A stretch of 64,000 nucleotides of DNA, from the NCBI GenBank assembly GCA_026261815.1, contig JAMPIT010000583.1, forward strand, positions 2,108,001 to 2,172,000. The letters are read 5' to 3'. Position 1 is the first letter of the stretch. Each line of letters begins with the position of its first letter. The position numbers were made by a program, and so were the translations under genes. This DNA is from Monarcha castaneiventris obscurior. Lineage: Eukaryota > Chordata > Aves > Passeriformes > Monarchidae. Shown in pieces: positions 13,111 through 26,239 of this stretch. The notes beneath the pieces are model-generated. The model did no database searches. It had not been told where the DNA came from and saw only the letters and a program-made list of their open reading frames with translations.

Positions 13111-14261
13111 ATGTCTCATTCCAAATTAGGTTTGTGTCATTTCACACATAAGATTTGGAAGTAACATTACAGCTTCAGTCAAATGTTCTTAAAGAAGCTT
13201 TTAGACAAATTGTAGGAATCTTTAGAAGAAAAGTTATTTCTACCACAGAAGCAGTAAATGCTGTAATGTGGTGATAGCTTTGACATCGTGAGTCGACACC
13301 CTAGGTCAATGCTCCAAGGCCTGACAAAGATCAGGAAAAAACCACCTCCTCCAGTTTTCTCTCTGTGTGGATCTGATATCAAGAGTTTAGGCTCAGGCTT
13401 TTTCAGTTTAAGTTTAGATGAAGGTTTGTAATTACGAAAATTATTGTTTATTATCCCACAAACTGTGAGGCTGCACCACAACACGAATGGTCCTAGCTAG
13501 AGCCAGAACCACACAGGCTCTGAAATGGGGCTCTCCAGAACTCCATGCTGAGCTCCTGGAAATGCCACTTGTTTTCTTTGCAGCTGCAGCCAAAGGTTAC
13601 AAAATTCCACCCTGGGACGTGAAGCAAAGATTCTCCAGGGATTAAATGCTTTTCTAAACCTAGATGATATTAGAAATAAATTAACATAATTATGCCAAGC
13701 TACTTTTTCATTAAACCAGTAGCATTTACCCTGAAATTAACATCACTTTTAGTGCATTTGTAGCTGTTTAAACAGGGAAGGGTTATCACCGAGTGCAGCA
13801 GTGCTGAACACAGACACTTGTGATGAGTTCCCCCGTGAGAGAGAAGGGGTGAGAACGTGTCCAGCAGCCCTGGCTGTGTAACCAGGCCCAGGGAGAAGCA
13901 GCACTGAGCTCTGCTTGGGCTCTAATCCAGGCTCTGGCCCTGTCCCTCGCCAGCCCTGCAGCTCCTCCAGCAGCGGCAGTGACAGATGTTCTGCACGGGT
14001 AATCCCTCTTCCCTTAATCCCAGCAGAGGGTGAGGATTGATGGGCACCGGGCACTCAGAAATAAAGAACTTGGAAATGCGTAAGTTGGGGCTGGAATAAA
14101 CGGTATTGAATAAAGATATTAATAACAATACGGGCATTAGAGTGAGATTAGCTGCTGACACAAATAACATTTATTCACACTACAGGGAGTGATTCCAGAG
14201 AAGCAACATGAAAGTGCACAGACAAGTACTGTTAAATCAAAAAGGCTTAGCATAAAGCAGC

Positions 14262-14284
14262 AAAAAAAAAAAAAAAAAAAAAAA
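14262..14284 (+). repeat. Poly-A tract, 23 bp
   Basis: Twenty-three uninterrupted A residues are followed by GGGGAAAAAA. There is no recognisable retrocopy upstream, so it reads as a simple repeat rather than the tail of a processed pseudogene. Confidence 0.9.
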
Positions 14285-17200
14285 GGGGAAAAAATATGAC
14301 AAGAAAAGTGATGATATTTCCTCTTTTTTCAAGTGCCTAACAAAAACTTAAACAGCTGTAGCAGCTACAGGTGCAAAGTAGAGAATAGGGGGGTCAAATC
14401 CATGTTTCTGTTCAAATGTTCACAACACTTCCTAGTGTGGGACCTGAACAGGGAAGGGAACTCTTTGGTTGTACACACTGACATAGATCATCACTAAAAT
14501 CAGGCACCATTTCTTTCTGTGGCACGGAATTGCTTTTTTGGAGATGTCACCACAGAAACAGAGTGTCTACCTTCCATTTGCTGTGGGTGAATTCATCAGG
14601 TTTACATCTGAACACTTGCTTAAAATGCTCTAAATTTGTCATCTGCTGTTGCACTAAACACGGCTGATTCCAAATCAAGGCCTCAGTTACAGCTGGACGC
14701 ATCAGGCACGTCTGATTTTCACAAGTTTGGGCCCTAAAAATTAAATTATCCAAAGGGGTCTCAGCATCTCAAATCTGCTTCAGCAACCTGTAATTCATAC
14801 AGGACAGTAAAACATGATTTTATCTGAAATTTCTGCTCAAAGGCTGAGCAGCAAATAAGAGATTAATTTCTGGGTGGAGTGGAACAAAGAGCTGGGAGAT
14901 AGCTGGTGCAGCAGGAGTGGAACATATGCAAGGGATGCTGAGGGCCGGATGGGGCCGGATGCTCTGGGAAGCACTCGGGTTTTCTGCCTGGAATGAAAGG
15001 GACAGATGGATGATTCTGACCACAGGGATTAACCATTGTGCAAGTAAATATTCAAAACATCAACCCCCGGAACTGCACCTTCAAATGCAAAATGTCTTCT
15101 GGTGCCCCAGTGCTGAGGAAAGCAGCAGCTGGACGTGCTCAGCTTGAAAGGCAGGAAGGACAGGAGGGCAACAATGGGAAGTAATTATGAAATTCAATTT
15201 TTTTTTGTACTTTCTGTCCCTAATTTTGCTTTAAGCAGGCATCTGCTGTGTAGCACAGTCTTCATATGCAACAGAAACAGAATTCCATGCACTTGAAAGG
15301 ACTCGTGTAGGGTTTCAGTGTCAAATCTCTGAGCAAAGCCTTTCACTGATTTCATCAAGCCCAGGCTATGGGTGAAACCTGACCACTGACTCCACCAAAA
15401 TGACACATAACCTTCTTAATTGCTTTACAGCCCCTCAAGCTCATCTTTTTCCCATTGTTTTCCAAGCCAAAAAATAAGGAGACAGAAAGTGCATGGGGTA
15501 AAATACCAAGCTCTCTTTCCTTGGCATACCTTATGCTCTGACAAGTCAGGAAGATGATTGAAAGCCAGTGAAATTTCCCAGATTTAACTGAATATTTCAT
15601 GTATTCAGCACAAAGCAAAGACTTTTTATTCTTCAGTGGTCTCACAAGGAATAAATGGAAGTGAGCTCTGGTTAATAAACTGTTTGTATACAGCACAAGC
15701 AGAGTTGAACAAACTGTCTTTCACTGAAAAATTTAACCACAAGTCAATCAGAATTTTCTTACATCTCAAAAATTTACTTTATTTCAATTTTTCCTCACAA
15801 AAATTCATTCTGCTGGACATATAGGACATAAAATCTGAGTTTCCTTGGATAATTACAGTCAACTCAAGACTGACAACAGCTTTCAAGATAAACCTGATGC
15901 ATTTTTAAAAGGGCCAGGCTCAGTGTCCTGCTGTCAGTCCTAATTGGTGATGTGGTTGTTGTCAGGGAGTCAAATAAAACTTGGGAGACCAGACCTCCAC
16001 CTTATCCTTTGTCCACAGGCATCCTCACTGAATTTGGCTCTGGCATTTCCTACCTCTGCACTGAAAAAAGGGAGTAAAAGTCCTTTTCACTGTCTCAGGG
16101 GTATTGTAGGAAGGAGAAGTACATGGGAAATGAACCAGGCTCTCAGCTGTCAGCAATGAAGGCTGCACGTCTGAGACTTAAAAAGTTCTCCCATCGTCTG
16201 CTTTGAGGGCTGGCACATCCCTGAGAACGTGTTCCTGTGAGGAAAACAGGAGTTTCTGAGAGCTGAGGGCAACATCATTCTCATCCCACAAACAAACCCC
16301 AGCTTTCCTTTCAGTGGGGTGGCATAAGCTGCCTTCTGCTGTGCCAGTCACAGCCAGGCCCTGCTGTAATCCTCGTTACACTCACTGTGAATTCCCCACA
16401 GGCTGCCAAAATCTGTCAGAAAGGAAAAAACACCTCAAAGCACCCACCACATCTGGGAGGAAAAGATAGTGGACTGCTTCCAGAGGAGAAGAAGCTGAAA
16501 TACAGTAGTGACAACCCTGCTGAAGCGCAGTTAGAGGAGGGATTGGGAGGACTGGACTCTGCTGCAGGGTGAACCAGGAACGTGGCACTTTCCTTGCCAG
16601 AAACCACAGCACAAGGAGTGAAGGTTCTGAATCCAGCAAGGTGACAAAACCTGATACAATTCCAGCTGCACCCAGCTCCGTGCACTCCCTGCCTGGGCAC
16701 TGCATCTCTGCTCACTGCCCACTTCTGCCTCCCAGAGCAGCAGTAAAACACCCAAGGAGCTTCTCAGCCCCTGGGGCTGTGAGAGCACGCAGTGAGCTCG
16801 TTTCTGCTCCACAGACCTGCTGCTGTTTGCAATCGAGTTCCAGCTGTCCTGGCAGGAACAGAGCAGATCTGCCAGTGCCATGGGGAGGGGGAGCTACTTC
16901 TGCAGAACTGCACTTTTCGCTGAGATTTGCACTCCAAATAGGCCACAAAACTTAGCACCAAAACACTCGGTGTTCTCCTGACAGCAGCAGTAAAAAAACA
17001 TTTAATGGAAAAGGAACTGAGTGCTTTTATGGGAGGGCTCAGAGTTCAGGTCACAGAATGGCAAAATTCTTCTGGAGTGTGGGATGAACCCTCCCTGTTC
17101 TCATCATCACTGCTCTGCTGTCTACTGAACACACAGAGAAATTGTGGTTCCTAACTGGCTGTGATGGTGTTTTCCTCAAGATGCTGCCTTTCTGTACAGC

Positions 17201-18670
17201 TCTGCACCGGCCCTGAGCAGAGGCTGAGGGCACAGCAGCGCAAAAATTTCTGGGATGCTGGATTAGTTTCCAGACACATTTGAACACAGAATTTCCATGG
17301 TTTTTTTTTTTTAATTTTTCCCTCTGTAGTTTTATTACTGACCTTCTTTTATCATCCAACACTCTAAATTTCTAAACTTTAAAACCAAGCAGAAATACAA
17401 AGGCTCTAAATGAGCCAAGAATTTCCCATGGCTACATTGTCAGGATACATTCCTTATGGAAGCACCTAAAAGTAAACCTTATAATCTAATTTTTCCCCCT
17501 TATTTGCTAAGCAGCAACACTAATGATTTGATTGTGAAACACTTATGCATATGAATGAGCTTTTACATAAGGCCTGATTTTAATTAAAAAACAAACCCAA
17601 CCCAACCCAACACTATCTTTCTGAGCCAGAAATAGGAAAAAACTCTGTGGCAAGTGGGGCAGTCACAGTGCAATGGGTACCAGCTATTAAACAGAGCTAC
17701 ACTGCTATAATTCTATGAACTCTTGTAGAAACTACAAAGAAATATGCATTATCTGCCAGAGGAAAGATAAACAAGATTGAGGCAAAAGTGGGAGTTCAGA
17801 GGTTACTGAAAAAAGGTATTGGTTGCAGGGAAGGAAGGGGTTCAGGAGAGAAGGGCAGGCAGCCAGGGAAGGTCAGGGCTGGAACAACCCTGACACGGGC
17901 AGGGCTAGAAACAGAGCCGGAAAATGCTCTGAGAAAAGGTCCAAGAGCAACAAGAAGTTCTTCTGCAAATAAAGATCAGTAATGTTTCTCAGGAGGTTTC
18001 TCCTGCACTGAAATAAATGAGCAGAAGGACACAAGCTGGATCTTCATCTCATTGGCTGACATTGACAGTTATTTTAGAGGAAGGAGATCATTCCTGATCC
18101 ATATTTATTCATTCCAAAAACCAGGTTTCAGTTTGCACACACTAATACAAGAATTTTGATCCCATAACTTGCACTCTCTACTTTCCTTACTAAGGTCTAG
18201 CAGAAGCAGTTCAGTACTTGTCTTCTGATGAACAAATTCAAATCAATACTTGATTTTTTTTTTTCTTAAATGAATAAATTGGAAGTCCAACAACTCTACA
18301 ATGTTTGAAATTGTAGATCTCAATACTTAATGAGGCACACGTATCATTTCAAGCATTTAACTCCGTGTCTTTAGAGAGAATTAAGAGTTCTGTTACATTT
18401 CAAATGAAGTGATTCCAGCCAGCAGTCTTGATAAAGTCTAAGCATTTTGTACTTTTATCTCTGATTTTAGGCCTCTATCTGCTCCATGCTGCAGCTGTCA
18501 GTTTTCCCAACTTTCCTTCACAAGTGGCCATCAGTGCAAATATCTGTGAAATCACCTGTTTGTCCCATACCCTTAATCAGGTTTAGCTGTGCTACTGTTA
18601 AAGATGAAAGCACCAAACCCACAATTTCTCTTTATTTCTCTGTAACCCAACTCCCTGTTTACAAAACCTC

Positions 18671-18683
18671 TTTTTTTTTTTTT
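18671..18683. repeat. Poly-T tract, 13 bp
   Basis: Thirteen uninterrupted T residues form a simple homopolymer. On the minus strand it would be a poly-A run, but no processed gene copy is visible on the adjoining side. Confidence 0.8.
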
Positions 18684-19666
18684 AATTTCCCCACAGAGCA
18701 GGCTCTGGCAATCTCCAACTCAGCCCAAAAAAACCTTTGGGCTCCAGGCTGTTAACTATTGCTGTATTGCTTTCCAATTCACCTCTGTGTATCACCAGAG
18801 ATGTGCCCCTCTGCCAGTCCCAAGTCACTTTTAGACTCTGATTCATGGCCCAAGCCCGGTGAGTTCCTCATGTGGCTGCCTGGAGCTCAGCACTCCCACT
18901 GGAGAGGGAAGCAGCCACGTATTTCCTTTATTTATTCACATTTTTCTCAAAGTCCATCACAGCGTTGGTCGATCAGCCCTGATCAATGCTGAGGTGTCAG
19001 TTTAGATGTAAACCCTTTAAAAAGCTGCACTTTGGGGCTTAACAATAATCAGGAGGTCTCCAACCAACATATTTATTGAGCTTGAAGGCATCACCCTCAG
19101 ACCAAATGTGTTTGACCCTTCATTCACATTACTGCAGCAGAACCTCAAGTAGCATTTTGCACTGGAATACTCCTAAATATCCCAACTCCAGAAGTGAACT
19201 CCTTGGTAACTTGATTGTAATCCAGCTTTCAGTGCTTTCCTGTTTCCTTGTGTGCTGCAAGTTAGGCTGCTGTGCCAAGTATAGGAACACTAGGGACCAC
19301 CTTTTCCCCCCAAAGAAAACCCCAAACCCCAAAATCCCCCAAGCAGTGTTTTCATAGAGCCCTTCAGGGCACACCTGCAAAACCTTATTTCCTTTAATGT
19401 TCTCTGGAGACATTAATTAATCAGTTATCAGGTCATGAGCCCAGAGAACATTACAAACAAAGAGGATTTTCCAGGTGCAGGGCCTTAGCTGCTCTCTGTG
19501 CTTTCAGCACGGGGCTGTGACACCACTTTGCCCCAGGAGAACACATTTGGTTCTATTTAGGTGAAAATGTTATAAGCAGCATCGTAGCCTTCCTGAATAC
19601 TGATGTTTGGAAAACAGGTCTTGAAGGTTCACTTTGCTGTTTCTTTCAAGGTGAAATCACAGATAT

Positions 19667-20052
19667 TGAGGGGTGGCTGGAGCATCTGTCTTGTGAGGAG
19701 GGACTGAGGGAGCTGCCTGTTAACCTGGGGAAGGCTGAGAGGGGACTTTATCAATGCACACAAATATCTTAAGATAAGAGGGGGTCAGACACTTCTCAGT
19801 GGTGCCCAGCCACAGGATAAGGGGCACAGGGCACAAAGGGAAAAACAGGACGTTCCATCTGAATATGAGGGAGAGCTTCTTTGAGGGTGACAGGGACTGG
19901 AGCAGGATGCCCAGAGAGGTAGTGGAGCCCCCTTCTCACAAGGTACTTAAAACCCTCCTGTGTCACCTGCTCGGGGCGACCCTGCCTGGGCAGGGGGCTG
20001 GACCAGATGATCTCCAGAGGCCCCTTCCAACCCCAACAATTCCTTGATATTC
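19667..20052 (+). mobile_element. CR1 LINE of an older subfamily, 3' portion
   Basis: It begins near GAGGGGTGGCTGGAGCATCT and continues through GGCTGAGAGGGGACTTTATC, CTTCTCAGTGGTGCCCAGCC, GAGGGAGAGCTTCTTTGAGG and CCAGATGATCTCCAGAGGCC. It ends at ACAATTCCTTGATATTC. This is the order of the end of ORF2 and the 3' untranslated region in the older avian CR1 subfamilies, which differ from the young type seen at 20.8 kb. The copy is clearly diverged, 5'-truncated and non-coding. Confidence 0.93.
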
Positions 20053-20816
20053 ATTTGGTACAATACAGTCTCACTGATATGAAAACAACAAAAAAGACAC
20101 TGCAGGTGATCCCTGAGAACCTCCTCTAGAATCTCCTTTGCATCACACCAGCACCTGCACTAAAGAGGGCTTGGCCACAGAGCAATGCAAAAACCCTCCT
20201 CTCAACAAGCCCTAAGTGTAGCCCATCCTGGAAAGCATGCACAGCAAATTAGTCATCTAAAAGCTCACATTTTGGCATGGGGAGAGGTAAAATGTTACAC
20301 TGATTTCCCAAGTGTCTAAAAAGTAGATCAAGTAACACTAAAATGGAATTGTCAAACTGGAAAATGATTTTCACCAAGATAATCTTTATACTTGGGAAAT
20401 AAATATTGCAGAGGATTTCCAGTGCAGCCAAACTCTGATGTGCAATATCCCTTTATCAACTCTTCCTTCTCGTCACACACTCATTTCTCCCCTTTTTCTG
20501 AAGATTGTTGCAATCAGCTCCTACCATGGTACTCATGGTCTGGTGAGGATTGGAGATTACAAGATTTATGGTGAGTGAACCCATGAACTGATAGAGAACA
20601 TTTTCCTTGCGACTCTGCCTAAACTTGAACCTTCCCGATACACTTTATCCTAATTAAATAAAATTTCCATTGACGTTCATTGCAAGTCATAGGAAGAGCC
20701 CAGTCCAAAATGCACGTGGCTTCTCTTCTCCCAGGTACTCCATGTTCATTTGCTCCATGTGGTACAAAATCCTAGAGAGTTCTGCAAAACAAACCTGATC
20801 TCTGGAAACAAAATAA
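20053..20816. other. Spacer between two CR1 copies
   Basis: About 760 bp of AT-rich unique sequence. No exon, RNA gene or repeat was recognised. Confidence 0.6.
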
Positions 20817-21281
20817 GAAGGTCATGGAACTGTTGGAGCGAGTCCAGAGGAGGCCACGGAGGTGCTGAGGGGACTGGAGCCCCTCCCCATGGAGCCAGGC
20901 TGGGAGAGCTGGGGCTGCTCAGCCTGGAGAGGACAAGGTTGTGTGGAGACCTCACAGCACCTTCCAGGGGCTGCAGGGAAACCAGAGAGGGACAATTCCT
21001 CAGGGACTGCAGTGCCAGGAGCCAGGGAATGGCTTCCCAGTGCCAGAGGGCAGGGATGGATGGGATATTGGGCAGGAATTGTTCCCTGGGAGGGTGGGCA
21101 GGCCCTGGCACAGGGTGCCCAGAGAAGCTGTGGCTGCCCCTGGATCCCTGGCAGTGCCCAAGGCCAGGTTGGACATTGGGGCTTGGAGCAGCCTGGGACA
21201 GTGGGAGGTGTCCCTGCCATGGCAGGGGTGGCACTGGATGGGCTTTAGGGTCCTTTCCAAACTATTCTGCGATTCTATGAT
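20817..21281 (+). mobile_element. CR1 LINE, young subfamily, complete 3' end
   Basis: It begins at AGAAGGTCATGGAACTGTTG, the end of the reverse-transcriptase frame, and ends in ATTCTGCGATTCTATGAT, a near-perfect two-unit terminal decamer. By eye it is almost identical over its whole length to the minus-strand copy at 39,487-40,039, including the stretch CAGCACCTTCCAGGGGCTGC and the TGGGCAGGAATTGTTCCCTG segment. High similarity and a well-kept tail mark it as one of the youngest insertions here. The long plus- and minus-strand open frames over it result from low stop density in CR1. Confidence 0.96.
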
Positions 21282-23189
21282 ACTTAACTCCATTAAGAAA
21301 ACCTTCTGGAAGGTTCTTTGTTTGAACAAGTGCAGTGTGCAGACTCTGCACTGTCGGGCAGCAGCTGCTCTCCTGACCTCAGAAGGCACAGGGTGTCACA
21401 TGGAGACAGAGCTGGGGGTGCATGAAAAGCTGCTGGGCTGCCTGCAGAGCAACACATGAGCTGCCCTCTGTGCTCCGGGGTTTGCTCATCTCTGAGATCC
21501 AAGTGTTTTCTTCCCTCTGCTGTACCACTCACAGCACTGGAAAAGTGAGAATATCTCTTCACATCCCATGATGCAATGACACAGGACCAATGCAGTGTCC
21601 TGGAACCTGAGCAGCTGCAAACACAAACACCCCACTTGTGGATTCTCACTTCTGTGTCCCTCCTGGTACCTGCAGGTTGGGAGGGGCCTTTGGTCCCCGA
21701 GCAGTACATGAAAATAGCATTGCAGTTTCAGAATAACGACTGTAGCATCTTATCATGAAGCGATATGGGGGCTGACATTCCTAAAAATATAACTTTGGTG
21801 CTAAATAGACACCTGGCATCACAAGCGGAAAGCAAACATTGTTTTAAAAGCAATGCAAGCTTTTAAATCTTAACTAAAGAGGAAACTCTCCCCTCCTTTA
21901 AATCTACAGTGGAGTGTCTCTCCACACTCCACTTCTCCCGGGACCTCACATGTTAATTAGTGATGTTTCAGGTTACTGGAGCATTTCCTTGTCTCCCATC
22001 CTGCCACAAGAGGGAAGGACAGTCTGAATCACAGAGTTAGAGAGAAGACAGGGAGGAAAAACAACTATTTATTTCAACTTTCTTCCCTCCACTCCAGAAC
22101 ACATGCACAGGCTGATTTAGAGCCTGCACTGCTTTGTTCCATCTAGTTACATGATATTCCAGCAGCAGGAAAATGCTTCACAGCATCAGAATCCATGTGC
22201 AGGGAAATTTCCAAAGGGGCTGCTCACAGAAGAAAGGAATTTCCAGTTGGACCTGTCATTTTTATCCTCTCTGAATTCTTGGCAAGCTACTTAGCAAAAA
22301 GGTTTGGTTGCTGGGTTTTTTTGTTTTTCTGATATTTCACTGTGTGAAATCCTTTCCTACTGCTGCAGAGATCACCTTCCTGCCAACTGAATGCTACAGA
22401 GAACAGCTCTGGTGGCCCCAGTCCTGAACTTGGTGCCCACTCTGTCAAGGCCAAGCACATGTGAGAGCCTTTTCAACTCTGCTCCTCTTCTCTGCAGGTC
22501 AGGCATTGGTCACCTCTCTGCTCCATCTCACTGAACATGGCATGACTCCGAGGGAAAAATCAAGCTTCAGACTTGTGAAACTCAGAAACAATCAAGATGG
22601 TCACTGCAACACACAGGGAAGAAAGGAACTGGGGCAGCATTTTCAGTATCAGATTCATATTTTTATACTTTGCTACAATTTCCCACCTGCGGTGCTCTTG
22701 AGTCAACACTGAAATAAGAGCTGCAGGGAGCCAGGGACCCTCAGCTCCCAAAAATCAGAAGATGAAAAAAAATTAGCTTCCTTTCTTCACAGCCCTCCAA
22801 GTGCTGTGTCAGAAAAAGCTGACAGGAGAAGCTGAGGAGACAGGATGGGGGTGAAGCTGTAAGAGATGCTGAGAAATCAGAGGGTTTACTATGGAATGTG
22901 GTACAGCAGCCAAGCTCCATGGCACTGCTTCAGGAAAGCAATTATAAACATTCCTGACTGCCTCTCTCCTCAGGAAACATCTTAATAAGGTACTTCTCTT
23001 TAAAAAATATACTGAGTGCTAGGATGTATGTCCTGAATTGGGGATTGCATCTGGAGATAAGATCCACGTGGAAAAATGTGTCTCTCCCAAGGTCCAGAGA
23101 ACAAAAAATTATTTTGGAAAGTTAAAAATAAAATAAAATTAGTTAACATTTTTATACTCCTGGACAAGGAATATTAGAACTGTGATGTA
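21282..23189. other. Unique non-coding stretch, no gene seen
   Basis: About 1.9 kb. Open frames of up to 138 codons (minus strand, 21,293-21,709) show no family resemblance. A pyrimidine-rich run ending in CAG near 22,498 looks like a splice acceptor, but no open exon with a matching donor follows. Confidence 0.55.
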
Positions 23190-23405
23190 TTGAACACTTC
23201 CAGGGATGGGGCAGCCACAGCTTCCCTGTGCCAGGGCCTCCCCACCCTCACAGGGAGGAATTTCCTAGTAATATCCCATCTAAACCTTCTCTCTGTCAGT
23301 GTGAAGCCATTCCCCGTTGCCCTGTCGCTCCAGGCTCCTGTAAACACCCTCTCTCCATCCTTCCTTCAGGCACCTTTCCAGGGAATGCAGAGGTACATTC
23401 CCTCC
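23190..23405 (-). mobile_element. CR1 LINE fragment, both ends missing
   Basis: The plus strand reads GAACACTTCCAGGGATGGGG, GCCAGGGCCTCCCCACCCTC, CTAGTAATATCCCATCTAAA and CTCTCTCCATCCTTCCTTCA. This is the reverse complement of the middle of the CR1 3' region. The terminal decamer and the reverse-transcriptase end are both absent, so this is an internal scrap of an old copy. Confidence 0.85.
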
Positions 23406-26239
23406 ACCTGGAACAGGCTGCAGCTCCATCATTCCGGTGTTTCTGTGACCGCATCTGTAAAGGACACAAAGCTTCACAAGATCCCCCAAATTCCCAAAAG
23501 CTACCAATTAATCAATGTAACACCATCTGAAGGCTCATTTTGACAGGGCACTGGGATTTTTGACAGGCCCTGAGACACCAGCATTATTTCTGCCTGGCCT
23601 GGGTATGGGCATAACTCAGCACAAACTTTCCCACAGACACTAAAGTGGGGAGTACAGAGGCATCCAGAGAGAGGCTCCCTGGCACCAAGAACTTGAGAGG
23701 AATGGTGAGAAAAGCAGGGGGAACAAGGAGGCACAGGACATCCCACAAACAGCGGGGTTTAGGTAGAGGCTGCAGAAGATCTGCCCTGTTGGTGGTCTCT
23801 GATGGCACTGGCCACCTCTGACGAGGTCCAGGACCAACAGGCCCACAGAGGTGGCTGTTCCTTCTCCCTCTGTCTGATTTTATTCCTGCTTTCATACACA
23901 CAGTCCCTCTGCTTTATCCCATAAATCTTCTATCACTTCCAGTACAAGCAGAAGCATAGAGAATTCATCACGAGAAATGACAGAACAATGCTGAGATGGG
24001 TTATCAGCAAACTCCAACTGAAAATGAGGGTGTGAAACAGCAAGGAAAGAAACAGCTCTTTAAGAAGTCTAAGGACCTCACTCCCTCTAGAAGAAAATAA
24101 GAATAAGGAATCCAGGCTCTTTTGAAAGACCTCCAACCATCATTTTCAGCTGCGTGAAGGAAAACGTCTCATAGTAGCAGCTCATCTACAGCACTGCAGC
24201 TAAACCAGTGTCTAAACTGTCACAATTCAGTGTCCTTTGAGAACGGGAGAGTCTGGGAAAAGATGATCCTGCTCCTTCAAACATAAACATTGTTCCGCCC
24301 TTTAATATAATGTGTAGAAAAGGATAGGATCAGGCAGGACACACATTAAAGCCATTCAAGAATTTGCAGAGACCTCTGCTGTCTGTGTGGGTAGGGTGGG
24401 ACATTTTGGCCCAAGAGTCTGTTTTGAAATACACCAAAAAGAGAAAAAAAAGCGCAAAAACTGCGAACAACTGCAGTCCAGTCAACAGAAACAGACAATA
24501 GAAGAACATTCAGCCAAAAATCCCAAAACCCTTTAAAAGATCGGAAAAGTTTTGTTTCATCAGACATTTTCAGCATGTTCACAAAATAGTAAACATGCAA
24601 TTTATCATGAGTTTTGCCTTCTAACTGTAAAATAGAACTTCCAAGCTGTCTTCTGCTCTGACACATCGTGAGAATGAGCAAACAAAAGGAAGAAAGCAAA
24701 AGTCACAATGAGAAAGAAGCTGCCCCGAGGCTGAGGCCTGAGCACTGCAAGAGATGGATGTGGGGTGGGCATGAAGTCAAACTGCAGCAGAATAAGGAGA
24801 CAGGATTTCAGTCTGGATTTAAACATTGAGGAAAGAAGTGGGGGAAAGAAAATTAAAAAAGGGATTTTACAGAACAGTTAGACAATGACTGAGCCGAGAC
24901 ATTCCTGTACAAGAAATGTAAAAGTATCACCTTTCATATATTTATAAAGCAAGCAACAGAAAATCAAGCCAGGCCAATCCCAGAGCTGCACAAGGGAATA
25001 TTCACAGGGCTCCTATCAGCTACATGTTTTCCCACATTCTTCAGGGCAATGAATACATTTCCTACTGAGAAAGGCAAAAGCAAGACAGTCCATTCATCTG
25101 AGGGAGTGCACCCATCTTATCAGTATCTGAGCAGATCAAAGCCTTCACACACTCCCATCACTGCCACCAAAACTGGGGAATGTCTGAAGAAACTCCGCAT
25201 TCCCATAAGTAAATTAAACATTCAAAAAAGAGTCAAGCATCAGTACCTTCAGCCAAGCTTTGCTGCAGTGCTGCCAGTGGATCAGGGCGCTCTCCTGCCT
25301 TGGGAGGGGGATAACACACCACAGAGTCAGCTCGGAGCCTGCCTCTCCTGCCTAAACCTTTGTGACACATTGTACCAAAAAATATGTGCTGAGGCTTAAA
25401 ATATCCAGTCCTGCTTGTCACTGGGCCTTTCAATCTCTTCTAATGGACTGCATCCTGCCTGACAACTTTCAGCTGAAAGGGATTCCACAGCATTTATTTT
25501 CCATGTACAGTTCCTATTTATATATATAAACGCCTTCAAAATGGTCTGGATTTTCAAGCGGTTCTAGGAGTGCCAAAGTCAATTTTTAGAGTGAAATACA
25601 GACTTCTCAATCATGGGAGCACTTCCCGAAATGTTTCTCTGACTGTAACACTATCTGAAAAAAAATTCTCTAAGTAAACTGAAATCTGACTAAAACCCAA
25701 AAATGTCCTTAGGCTCGCCTCTAGTTTATCCAATTAGCTGCGTGTTTGAGAGATTAAAGCGTTATCAACATTATAAAATACTCCTAATGAACAACCAGCC
25801 GGGAGGTTTGACTCCATGGGATGTGTCTGGATGGTTCCCTCTGACTCCTGTATTTAAAGTGTTCCTTCAGCTAACCAGCAATAGCAATAGCTAATTAACT
25901 TCTCACTCTTTGAATCTGCAGACCCAGGGATTAAACCTGAAAAGTCCCAGGCATCTTCTACTCCCAGTGCAGCCAGGACAGAGTCCCAGAGAGCCATTAG
26001 GTAAACCTGAAGTGATCTTATATAATTAATGGAAAAATCCTGTAACTTTTGGACAGCAGGTGGGTTTATGAAAAGGATCTCATAACACCCCCAGAAGCCA
26101 ATTGAGAGATTACAAGTGCCATAATCGGCTGTAACATTCCTTCTTTACTTCCTGTGTGCTGAAATTCCAGCCAGGGAATGAGATGGAGGTATGTCTTTAT
26201 GTCTTTTAAATTGTCATTTGATTAAAAGTCAGCAGCTGC
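23406..26239. other. Unique non-coding stretch, no gene seen
   Basis: About 2.8 kb with no recognisable exon. The patch at 25,690-25,900 (TATCCAATTAGCTGCG, AGATTAAAGCGTTATCAACA, CTAATTAACTT) is AT-rich, keeps CpGs and carries several homeodomain-type cores. It may be conserved non-coding DNA. Confidence 0.5.

Larger units (their letters stand above)
11421..19666. other. Unique non-coding stretch with T/A tracts, no gene seen
   Basis: About 8.2 kb without a recognisable exon. It contains homopolymer tracts at 14,262-14,284 (A), 17,301-17,312 (T), 18,254-18,264 (T) and 18,671-18,683 (T). A small CCCAA-type repeat sits at 17,595-17,610. GC-richer patches occur at about 13,780-14,010 and 16,560-16,900. 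A conserved-looking AT-rich block at 12,760-13,110 is listed separately. A second, weaker one lies at about 17,500-17,590, with TTATGCATATGAATGAGC. Confidence 0.55.

Noticed and set aside
20746..21459. Long overlapping open frames on both strands over CR1 copies (also at 11.1, 39.5, 54.3 and 60.8 kb)
   Set aside because: They read the CR1 3' untranslated region, which has few stops. They do not encode the CR1 protein.
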